Of a DNA stretch of 64,000 nt, positions 39,966 through 49,194 are shown piece after piece (the first letter of the stretch is position 1; each line of letters opens with the position of its first letter). The stretch is taken from the NCBI GenBank assembly GCA_963930775.1, contig OZ005707.1:496001-560000 (forward strand), read 5' to 3'. A model generated the notes under the pieces. That model was given only the letters and a program-made list of their open reading frames with translations, made no database searches and was not told where the DNA came from. The position numbers and the translations under genes are program-made. Origin of the DNA: Cliona cf. orientalis (taxonomy: Eukaryota; Porifera; Demospongiae; Clionaida; Clionaidae).

Positions 39966-41066
39966 TTCCTGGGGGGGGGGGGGGGGGGGGGGGGGAGGGA
40001 GGGAATATAATCAGTGTATATAGCACAATAACTATAGTGTACAAAAATAGTAGCACTATAACAGACCCTGACTGCACGCATGAATATGGTGACCATGCTT
40101 GTATACTTAATGTGTCACGATTTGTATTACAGACTACTGTAGCTACTAGATAGCTCAGTATACTCCTGGACCAGCCTATATATCCTCAAGTTGCCAACAC
40201 CATTTATAAGTGTACCGTATATGGTAACGCTATTATTCAAAGTTTATTCTCCGGAGATTAGAGTAGCTTATAGCTACATTATAGTATAATATTATGCTTA
40301 TGCTTACTATTAGCCTTCATGTATCACAAACAGTTTATCATTCATGACACTGCTTTCACTTTAAACAATGCCTGAGTATGGTTGCCGCGAACTTGTATCC
40401 ACTTTCTGATCTGAAAAGGCTAACGTCACTGCCGTGCTATCATGCAAGTTAGCGGCTCGGCCGATGTTTTACAAGGCCTTACTCGCTATACCAAAGCTAT
40501 CATCTTCGATTTTTGATTCGGCGAGTCACGACACGACATGACTGAGTTGAGATTTTTTCAGCATAAATTTTACTATCATACTGTAGCTATACATGACAGG
40601 CCAGTACTGTACGAGTAGCTATATTATATTAAATGTACCGTACTCATTAGCTACTCAGTTTTTTTGATTCGAGACTACCGTGTGTAGCCAGCTAGCTACG
40701 CATGACCGTCAGATCATCATCTATGGTCGGATTAAATTTGGACAACGCCAAGCAGCGATCGTGTGTAAAAACTGCGCGATATTTAACTTGATATAAATAT
40801 CATTGAGTACTTAGCTACTTGACTTACCATAGCACAAGTTGTAGCGAGTCATCAGGTGATTATGCCGCGGCCCTACACTATTGGGCGGGATAGTCTGCGG
40901 CATGGTTGTGGGTGTGGTTACGCGATAGCTTGCGCGCGTCATAACCACGTAGATCCTATGATTGAAAACATGGGAGTGGCGTGGGGACGATACATGTAGC
41001 TACATGATAATCAACGTGAGAATTGTGGTTCTGTGCCAGCTTATACTTGGTAATGCACTATGTAGC
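39966..41066. other. Intergenic; 5' flank of sacsin-like gene 2
   Basis: It opens with a 25-G run (39971-39995), which on the minus strand is a C25 polypyrimidine tract leading into CAG just before the sacsin ATG. Further up are a CRE half site (TGACGT on minus, about 40428) and a GC-box next to an inverted CCAAT (about 40882-40893). These could be parts of the sacsin promoter or an untranslated first exon. No gene is recognised in this 1.1 kb. Confidence 0.4.
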
Positions 41067-42299
41067 TTACATAGCAGTGACTCGAATACACACCACTGGA
41101 CATGTGATGCATTTTAATCTCATGCCCAGCACGTAACTATATGCATCATTGACATGTGCCCGTGTACCAGCGCGTACCTGTACTTGGCTTGTTGTGCTTT
41201 TCAGTCGATAATCGTTGCAAATGAGCTGGAGGACTCCAAGAGCTGCAAGTTCAGATTCTTGTTTTTCAGTCAAAGGGAAGGTAGCCTTCACAATGTAGTC
41301 CGAGATTGCATAAATTAGTTTAAAGCACCCCCTCTGAACAGATAGCAGACGGATAGCATAGACCTTTCTTTTTAAGATCCTACAGAGTCGACTTTGAAAG
41401 TCAGTTAGCTCGTCTACAGTACACTTATCGTATTTTGAATCAAGCTTTACGTGTAATTCAGTTTCACTTGGATTTGACTTGGAAATGGTTGCTGGACATT
41501 CATAGACCCGTCTTTTGGCATAGTCACTAAAGTTTGTCCGATAATTTTCCAAATTTTGTGTATCATCATCGGTACCACTTAACTTTATCATGTATTCAAT
41601 AAGCTGGTAATTGAAGAAAGAGGATTTGCTTTCAATCAATTTCATAATATCATCAATAACCTTTGGCTCTGGCACTAAGCAGTCCGTTTCCAAGCCAGTT
41701 GTTAGGTACCTGATCAACCTTGGAATAGAGTAGTTTTGATCTTCCAGGGAATTAAAATACTTATTCATAAGAACACAAAATTGGAGCCTTATATCTTCAC
41801 TTTCTACTTTTAGCCTTTGCTCTAGCTCTCTTCGTGACTGCTCATCTTGAATATCACTGATGTGAGGAAACAACTGGTTATCTGAAACAACTACAGCTCT
41901 GGGGGTAACGACTTGATCAGAACTGCTCAAGTCATTTAAGAGATCTTCTTTTTCTACACTCTCTGCCAATTGACCCAGATTTATAGTAGGATTTCTCAGT
42001 ACTTCTACCAGAGCTCTCTGGGTAGGCAACGGGTTGATCTGCTTGAGCCACAGTGTGAGCATCTCGGTGAAGCATGTTGTCGGATCGTCACCGAAGTTCG
42101 TTCTAATAGCATCAAGGTCAGTCTTGTTCAAGCCCAGTTCAATTCCAATATCCATCCAACGGGTTCTAGCCTCCCAGCAGGCTCCACGAACCTTCCTCAA
42201 GTTGCTGATGGTTAGATGATCTGTTTGTTCAAACAAGAAAGATCAGTATTGCCATAAAAATGAAGAGTTACCTTTTTTAGCACTGTATCCTTCTGCCAT
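41067..42299 (-). CDS. Death-domain protein with uncharacterised C-terminal region
   Basis: Exon 1 (42299-42272) starts ATGGCAGAAGG and ends at a GTAACT donor, phase 1; exon 2 begins after CAG at 42220 and stays open to 41067, giving 393 residues. Residues about 11-100 form a death-domain fold: WMDIGIELGLNKTDLDAI, then CFTEMLTLWLKQ and PTQRALVEVLR, the usual six-helix pattern ending LAESVEK. The remaining 290 residues are helical and polar, with no domain I can name (RLIRYLTTGLETDCLVPEP, SFFNYQLIEYMIKL, then DELTDFQSRLCRILKRK). Death domains oligomerise in innate immune and apoptotic signalling. A possible donor (CAG|GTACGC, near 41180) before the less conserved tail could lead to another 3' exon, so the C-terminus is uncertain. 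Confidence 0.75.
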
Positions 42300-42682
42300 C
42301 ACTACCGAGCATTATTAAAGTACGCCCCGGCTCCGCCTATCTATACTTAACTCGCGAGATGGGACATAAACTACCTTATGCGCATGCGTGTACTCGTAGC
42401 ATGAGAGTATTTTTGTCCAACTTGTGCACAAAATAAGAAACCTATTGCGCTGTACAAATATTTTTTGCATTACGTTAAAAGTAGTCTCCATACTTTTAAG
42501 ATGTGCTCACTAAAGAAATAAACTGAATTTCAGAGCAGAAATAAAACTAAAAGTTGTAATGAGCTCAGAGACGAGACTGCGCCTGTTTCTTTGTCAGATT
42601 CTCGGCCAGCTTGTCCAAGAAGGCAAATATGTTGAGGTAGTCACCTGGTTCAACTCTGTCAATTAATTGGACAAACAAATAT
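42300..42682. promoter_or_regulatory. 5' flank of the death-domain gene up to the hAT element
   Basis: Just upstream of the start (minus) lie a GC-rich patch (CGCCCCGGCTCCGCC, 42324-42338) and an NRF-1-like GCGCATGCGTG (about 42379), which fit a TATA-less promoter. Nothing else is recognised. Confidence 0.35.
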
Positions 42683-42791
42683 CAGGGGCGGCACAGAAGT
42701 TATAAAAGTGATACGGCACAAGATCATGTGTAATTGCAAGTACTAGAATATACAATAGGCACATATTATAGAAAATTATAATATTATTGTA

Positions 42792-45700
42792 CTACTTCTG
42801 TTGTGGTTTTCCAAATACTCGTATGCGTTCACTGTTAGATAAAATAAACTCATTCATTGCTTCTTCTACGTCAATTTTTCTGTCTTGATGGATGTAAATC
42901 ATCATTAAATGATTAAGCCTTTCTTGCTTCATTGTTGTGCGAAGGTATGTTTTTACATGTCTTAGTGAAGAGAATGATCGTTCTGCTGTCGCAGAGGTAG
43001 CCGGCATGACTAATAGCAACTGCAAAAGCCTAGATGTCTGTGGAAAAATGCTCTTATATAAGACGATCTTCTCCTTAAATTCCTTGTATGCAAAAGACTT
43101 TTCACAGTAGACATTCTTCACCATTTTCAGTTCCGTTAATAGGTCCGATTCTATCAAATCTTCCTTGAAATGCTCTACTATTACTCCGACATCTCTGGTA
43201 GAAACACTCTTCCCAATGGCAGCATTCTCCAAAACATTTTCTACCTTGGCATAGAAGGTAAAAGAAGATGACTCGAATCGGCGCTCAATTTCACCAATAA
43301 GTGTGTCAAGGACTTCAAAATAGTACCTATGATACATGTCTTCTGGTGTTGCATCAAAATGTGTTGTACTACTGGCTTCATCAATGCGCTTTGGTGCTCT
43401 CCTCCTGCGTGGGAGCACAGGTTCTTCACAGTCAAACTCATCAGCCTTTACTAGCAATTCTTCCCAAATCTTGTCGAAATGGCTGTCACTTCTCTGCTCT
43501 TTAAGGCTAGCAAGAGTAACAGCAGCAAGCCTTTTGGCCTCCATAGCACACATAGTCTTCTTTTGAAGAGCTTTGCTTAGTGTGTCTGTGATGCTAAACA
43601 ACTTCTCTCCAATCACTACTCCAAACAGGAAGGAAAATTTTTCCATGGTAACCATAATCCCTCTGGCCTGGGAAGTAGCTTCTGAATTTCCCCTGTATTC
43701 TTCAATTATCTCTTCCAAGACCGAATGGATCACTGAATAATTCAAAATAACAGACCTTAGTGATTCAGCTCGCACTGTCCAGCGAGTAGGACACAATGGC
43801 CTTATTCCCATAGTTTCAGGTGACAGGTCTGCTTTTAGCTTCAATAGCATGGCTTTCTTTTTTGCACTGTACTTAAACACTTTAGCCATCTCAAGAACAG
43901 TGTCAAATGTGTCAGCCATGACCTTTACAGAACGAGAAGTGTCCTGTACAGCAAGATTGAGAGAATGTCCCATGCAATGAACATAGAGAGCTCTTGGTTC
44001 CTCCTTCTGGATTCGTGCTGCAACACCAGAACGTCGACCAGACATGTTGCTAGCACCATCGTAGCACTGACCACGGCAACGTTCCAAAGGAAGAGAAAGG
44101 CGGACCAAGACATCCTTGATAAGTTGTGTCAAATTACCAGCATCTGTTCTGTCAGTAGCATAGAGGCCTATACAGTCTTCAAAGACTTCAAATGTGTGTG
44201 GACACACATATCTTATGCATACTGTGAGCTGTGGAGATAGAGCAGTGCATTGAAACCACAATGATAATTAGATTTGTAACAGCCATGTACCTGTTCAATC
44301 AGGGAAATATCCACTGTCTCATCAGCACTCACACAAAACCACATGCTAGTGCAAATATCCTTTAGTATAGATCTCTGTATCTGAAGAGCCATGATTCTCA
44401 GTATCTCATTTTGTACTTCATGTGAAGTGTAAGATCTCCTTTGTTGTAGCCATTTTTTCAGCCCATCAGAATCAGCTCCCCGAAGCTTAATGAGTTGATA
44501 AAAATTTCCCCTCTCTTCCTGGTGACCACGTAATGGTAGTGCCTGTCGAGCTAGATATTCAATCGAGGTAAAAATCTTGTGTAGACATGTCCTTGCTTCA
44601 ACTTGTTCTGCTGCCAATCGCCTTTGAAGTTGAAGATCAATACCGATTCCTCTCTCACGATGCTCCCATTTCAATATGGCTTCCCTGTGGCAACTACTTT
44701 TGCGGTGAAGCTCGAACGCTCTTGTTGCGTCTTTCCAGTTGTTAAAGCCAGAAGTGATGAAGGCAGACTCCTGATTCTTAGACAAGGTCAGTTGGTGCAA
44801 AACATACACATTTCGACATATAAAACAGTACGCTCTGTTATTCTTAGTTTCCCAGTGAAGCCAGTCAGACCAAAGCTTGTTATCAAACCAACTGGGTTTA
44901 AAAGAGCGATATTCAGGCTTCTTCTGGCCAAATTGCCTCTTGGGGAAGACTCCAGAGCGTGGTTGATGTGGCTTGTCCAACAGTTGAATCTCCATTTCTT
45001 CATCACTACGCCCAGTAGTTGAGCTACCCGAGGCACCACTAGGTTGATCGGCAATCTCCAACTCGGGTGTGTGGTCAATTTCAACCTCAGGCGGGGGAGT
45101 ATCAGCGATGTCATTGTCTGATAATCGGAGTTCAGAGTCGCTGGAAACGTTATCTACGGTGGCCGAGAGGGGCATTGGACGCGATTTCAGATCTCCGACG
45201 CGATTTTCAGACTTCGGACTTCGGACGCGATTTTACTGTGGCCGAGAGGCGCATTGGACGCGATTTCAGATCTCCGACGCAATTTCAGACTTCGGACGCG
45301 ATTTTCAGACTTTGGACTTCGGACGCGATTGTCAGACTTCGGACTTCTGACGCAATTTTCAGACTTCGGACGTGATTTTCAGACTTCGGACGCGATTTTC
45401 AGACTTCGGACACGATTTCCTGACCTCGGACTCGATTTTTTTTTATTCCCGATCTTCGATATTGTACGCGATTCCACAATTTCTGATCTCAGACTTGGTC
45501 TGCTGATCCCAGATCCCAGACGCGGTTTGCTGACCTCGGATGCGATTCCATTGTCCCAAAAATCTAGAGTATACAACAGTGTATATATACGTGTCCAAGC
45601 AGAGCGGCTACAAACACCCGCAAACAATCATTATAGAACCTAACAAATAATATTATGAAAATTTAATGATCATTAAATTATTGTGTCAGATTCTGGTTTG

Positions 45701-47118
45701 TTGGTGCAGTACAATATTGCTACAAAAATGTATGTACACTGTACATAATATTATATTAATATATTATATTATATGTCAAGACTACACATTGCAATGAATG
45801 TCATATACATATGGATCACAAAACCCGCCAAATTTAATTTCTCATAAATTCCCCGATCCCTACCTTATGTATAATACCAGGTAATAATTACAATAGCTAC
45901 CATGATCAGCGTCTAGATTAAGAAGATCAATAGCTGACAATAGCTAATACCGTTATTTCATCAGTTATGTCTGCATGGGACATTCCAACTGGTAGATCAG
46001 TTCTCAAATATGGTGTATCAGTTGTGGGAAATATTCGTATGGTTTGTAGACCTCAGACAAATTTAATGCTATACATGCGACTGCCTACTCCAATGTTAAC
46101 GTAAGGTCTACATGATTGATACAAGATTGAATATTACGCATAAAATTATTAAATTTAGTCACTCTACTTCCATAATAATTTTGGAATAATGCAAGCTCGA
46201 TTGTTATGTAATTGGATAATTGGAAAGCATGCATGAAATTCACTAATAGGATAGACAGATATTTAACACTCAAGCATGCAGCTGACGCATTTTTGCGTCT
46301 CCCGCCCTTAACGGCATGCGCGCGCATGACGCAATAATGCGTCTCTCGGCACTAATCGGTTAACTTAATGCTCGTGTATACTCTCTCCAGGCACTTGTAC
46401 AGAGCCCCGCCCACAAATCGGAAATATTCCGCGGATAGTAGGTATAAAAAAATGGGACTCACTTCTTTCACTCGATCCGAAGAACGGAAGTGCAATACTT
46501 AGAAAAAAATCGTGAAGAGAAAAAAAATTAAAGTCTAAAGCGAGATTTGAACCCGCCTGCTATGGTTGCACACACGAGAGCCCAACCACTAGACCACCAC
46601 TGTTGTCGCTGCTGGCAATCTTAATTTCACCTATTTTAAAGACAATCCCCCAAGACTAACCCTCCCATCCGTACTGTCCAGCGATTGCGACGGGCCACGC
46701 CCCAATAACACAATAATAATATTATTCATTATAATTATACATATACGGGTACATACGTCAAAATACGTGCATTGTACTTCCGTTCTTCGGATCGAGTGAA
46801 AAAAGTGAATCCCATAAAAAAATCGAGTCCAAGGTCAGAAAATCGTGTCCGAAGTCTAAAAATCGCGTCAGAAGTCCGAAGTCTGAAGTCTGAAAATCGC
46901 GTCCGAAGTCTGAAATTGCGTCGGAGATCTGAAATCGAGTCCAGTGCCCCTCGCGGCCACAGTAAAATCGCGTCCGAAGTCCGAAGTCTGAAAATCGCGT
47001 CGGAGATCTGAAATCGAGTCCAATGCCCCTCTCGGCCACCATAGTTATCATTTTCAACTGTAGTACTTGTTCTAGCACAAAATGCTTCTTTTAGCGATTG
47101 CTGACGACAACTCGACAT
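42792..47118 (-). CDS. hAT transposase, zinc finger MYM-type 1-like, first exon split by a transposon
   Basis: Coding parts: 47118-47044 (25 codons, MSSCRQQSLKEAF...), then a 1889-bp insertion, 45154-44291, a 63-bp intron (GTACATGG ... CCACAG) and 44228-42792. Reading frame is the same on both sides of the insertion. From N to C: acidic low-complexity region, TTF-type zinc finger (YCFIC ... HRKSSCH), DUF4371/RNase H-like transposase core with ADET, CYDGASNMSG and a late Glu in ATSATAERSFSSLRHVKTY, and the hAT C-terminal dimerisation helix region. These are the expected catalytic and dimer motifs and no internal stop was found after the insertion. Such proteins cut and paste their own element; domesticated relatives exist in animals (ZMYM1-like). 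An in-frame ATG at 45175 lies inside the inserted element and could start a shorter protein. Confidence 0.8.
46445..46822. repeat. Nested inverted repeat inside the insertion
   Basis: TTCACTCGATCCGAAGAACG near 46467-46486 recurs inverted near 46782-46801, with about 50 bp of matching arms around a 270-bp loop that includes the SINE-like head. Confidence 0.6.
46534..46603 (-). repeat. tRNA-derived (tRNA-Glu-like) SINE head
   Basis: On minus the sequence has an A box, TGGTCTAGTGGTTGGG, nearly that of animal tRNA-Glu, and a B box, GGGTTCAAATC, within a pairing T arm (GCGGG/CTCGC). The acceptor arms do not pair and the anticodon stem is lost, so this is a SINE head, not a working tRNA gene. Confidence 0.65.
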
Positions 47119-47646
47119 GTCCTACTTCTGAGTCACATGGCACCCTAGCTAGGTCGCACCATCTATGGCAGTGCTGCCAACAGCTTGTGACAAGAAATCC
47201 TAAGATTTTGAAAAAAATCCTGGCAAATATATTGGTCTTATGGGAGTAGATGGCTGAAAAATCCTAATATGCTTCATTTGCATATGCTAATTAGGCAATT
47301 TTCATGCTCTGAAATCCTAATATTTGGACAAAATCCAAGACTTTGGCAGCACTGCTATGGTCGCACGCAATGCAGCGAGCAGGTATACTAATGCGCATGC
47401 TCAATATCTAGGTTACCACACCTACTCAATAAAGTGGGTGGGGTCCAGCTCATCAAAGTGGTCCGGCGTTGCGCACAGCTCCTGAAAGTGGTCCGGCGTT
47501 TGCCGGACCAGCCGGACCGTCTATGCCGCCCTTGTTATATGAATGAAGCATCAGAAAACCGTCCATCACTTCTCGACGACCTTTACCTAGCCTACTTCAA
47601 GATTGGTAAAGGTCGAGCACCAAAGGCGCGAGGCTAGCTGACTTAC
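47119..47646. other. 5' end of hAT element and flank
   Basis: The part to 47534 is the hAT 5' leader with subterminal repeats. It also contains a short direct pair of AATCCTAA words near 47190-47320. From 47535 to 47646 I see nothing certain; a short plus-strand frame there is discussed under rejected items. Confidence 0.45.
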
Positions 47647-48283
47647 TTGCTCATGCTTCCCTTGATGCAGAGAGCAAGGTCCTTTGTCATGAAGCCAGCC
47701 TCAAGGTTCTCAGCAAATGTGGCCAAATCCTTGTTATCTGTTGGGAGAGGGGGTGGAAAAGGTAAAGAGTACAATTTAAATCACATATTAGACTATGCTT
47801 CAATCTGGAACAGCTCCAAAGTATGAAAACTAGTCACCTTTCATGGCCATGCATGAAAATACACACATACACCAATGCCAAAGGTCAGTCAGATTAACTC
47901 ACTGTCTAGCTTGGCTCTTGGCCACGAGTCCACACAAAGATAGAAGCTACATATATAAGGGAGAAACAAAAAAAGTCACAATACGTAAAAAGCATCGTAT
48001 CTATTCCAATACTACACAATAACACCACTTAGAAAGCTTTTACTAGTACTGCACTGATATCTTTTCACTTATCCTAACACACCAGTGTCAACTTTCAAAA
48101 ATTATAACTAATTATTATTCTTTTTTCCATACCAAATTGAATGGGGTTAGCTAGTTGATGTCTCCTTTCCCTGCTGGTGCATGCGGTAGTGTCTGGTGAC
48201 AGTGCCATGGGCAGCTTCGCTCTCCACTGTCTTACCATCAGGGCAAACCAACACACTGGTCATCATACCTAGACTGCCATAAC
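47647..48283 (-). pseudogene. NADP-isocitrate dehydrogenase gene fragment (three broken exons)
   Basis: Exon-like blocks with splice sites remain on minus. 48283 to about 48145 encodes [33 protein letters not shown] and ETST. 47946-47903 encodes SIFVWTRG ... RAKLD. 47737-47647 encodes NKDLATFAENLEAGFMTKDL and ALCIKG. This is the C-terminal third of cytosolic/mitochondrial NADP-IDH in correct order. Damage: four extra bases after ETST, about seven bases lost between WTRG and RAKLD (creating a stop), and an in-frame loss of about eight residues before EAGFMTKD. Upstream exons and the final exon are missing. Retained introns show it came from a genomic duplication, not a retrocopy. Confidence 0.85.
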
Positions 48284-48290
48284 CTGCACA

Positions 48291-48364
48291 GGGAGGGAGG
48301 GAAGGAGAAAGGGAGAGAGAGAGAGAGAGAGAGGGAGAGAAAGAGAGAGATGGAGGGAGATGGG
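48291..48364. repeat. Purine (GA) microsatellite
   Basis: About 74 bp of GA/GGA/GAAA repeats on plus, directly upstream (minus sense) of the IDH fragment, where it forms a CT-rich tract before an acceptor. Confidence 0.85.
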
Positions 48365-48483
48365 CATTTATTGGAGTGACATTCTAAACAGAAAACAAGC
48401 AGTCAATAGAAAACTTTCAATTACATAATATCACACAATAGTGACCTTACTCTTCAACTTGTATACTATCACACATGCTCCAA

Positions 48484-48739
48484 GGGTGTAGATAATGGGG
48501 GGGCTAGGGGGGCTGAAGCCCCCCCAGATTTTTCACCATAAACTATGTACAATCAAGAGCTTATCGGAGCCGTTGCTCCATAAGATACCTTTATTTCTGC
48601 CAAAAGTGATGAGCCACTTTCTCATTAAATTATTTATAACAACTACCGCCACGGTGGTAATCTAATAATAAGTAGGAGTGGTCATAAAATTGGGCGTGGC
48701 AACACAAGCCCCCCCACTATGATAAAGTTATCTATACCC
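48484..48739. mobile_element. 256-bp MITE with 12-bp ends
   Basis: GGGTGTAGATAA at 48484 is inverted at 48728-48739 (one mismatch), and inner G7/C7 blocks (TGGGGGGGCT) extend the symmetry. No ORF. The flanks share CATG-GCTC-like words but no exact duplication. Confidence 0.6.
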
Positions 48740-49194
48740 ATGTGCTCACCTTGTGCAACGGAACAATAATATCATAAAGCAGGCTAGCAATACTTAAACT
48801 GATACCCGGTATGTAGTTACATGATACAGTATACTGAATGACAGTATTATGAGGGAGAACTATATACTAGGGCCCGTTTATAATAATTATGCACATGCAG
48901 CATGATCATAGCTATAATATTATTGTATAAAACAAATCTAGATGGCATGACATTGCAATTGTATATATGCACTACTACAACTTATTAGAATAATAATAAT
49001 TGTTTATGAGCTAATGAGGATTGGATACTACCCAAACAATAATAACTGCACACAATGACATTAATAATAATAATTATTGTGCATGGTCTAATGAGTGCAC
49101 TCAGTAAAAAAAAATAAACTGAGTCTTAGAGCATTAATTAAGTAATAAATTTAACATAATTATAATCTTACTACAAGGACTGATTAATATCATA
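48740..49194. other. 3' flank of sacsin-like gene 3 with dispersed repeat
   Basis: About 48826-49075 resembles 16800-17035 near the 3' end of sacsin gene 1 in the same plus orientation, although the two genes run in opposite directions; it is therefore a dispersed repeat and not co-duplicated flank. No gene is seen. Confidence 0.45.

Larger units (their letters stand above)
45155..47043. mobile_element. 1889-bp inverted-arm element inserted in the hAT transposase exon
   Basis: Ends TACGGTGGCCGAGAGGGGC and (inverted) TATGGTGGCCGAGAGGGGC form the start of inverted arms of about 250-290 bp (45155 to about 45441; about 46800 to 47043). The arms are made of near-tandem 20-bp words such as CGCGATTTTCAGACTTCGGA. 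A 6-bp duplication GTTATC flanks it (45149-45154 and 47044-47049). It carries no transposase; the interior holds AT-rich DNA, a tRNA-derived SINE-like head and a second hairpin. A 6-bp duplication is uncommon among DNA transposons (Dada-type elements make 6-7 bp); the superfamily is unassigned. Confidence 0.8.
42683..47534 (-). mobile_element. hAT-superfamily DNA transposon, about 4.85 kb including a nested insertion
   Basis: The left end CAGGGGCGGCACAGAAG (42683) and right end, read inverted from 47534, CAAGGGCGGCATAGAC are matching hAT-like terminal inverted repeats. Subterminal copies of GTCCGGCGTT occur at 47461 and 47491, with inverted GCCGGACC beside them, typical of transposase binding sites. 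The element encloses the hAT transposase. Flanking octamers (ACAAATAT / TTATATGA) do not match, so the target duplication is decayed or the ends are slightly off. Confidence 0.6.

Noticed and set aside
45254..45643. Frames of repeated DAISDLRR/FRLRTSDF units here and at 46735-47118
   Set aside because: They are translations of the 20-bp words in the inverted arms; the regularity comes from DNA repeats. Only the first 25 codons from 47118 are kept as transposase.
46534..46603. Functional tRNA-Glu gene
   Set aside because: Acceptor arms do not pair and the anticodon stem is missing, though A and B boxes remain.
47434..47637. Plus-strand 67-codon frame ending PSLLDDLYLAYFKIGKG
   Set aside because: The 5' half is made of hAT subterminal repeats. 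The tail vaguely recalls retron/group II reverse transcriptase N-termini but is too short to support.
48291..48364. CRISPR-like or regulatory array
   Set aside because: It is a plain GA microsatellite; no CRISPR arrays are expected or seen in this animal DNA.
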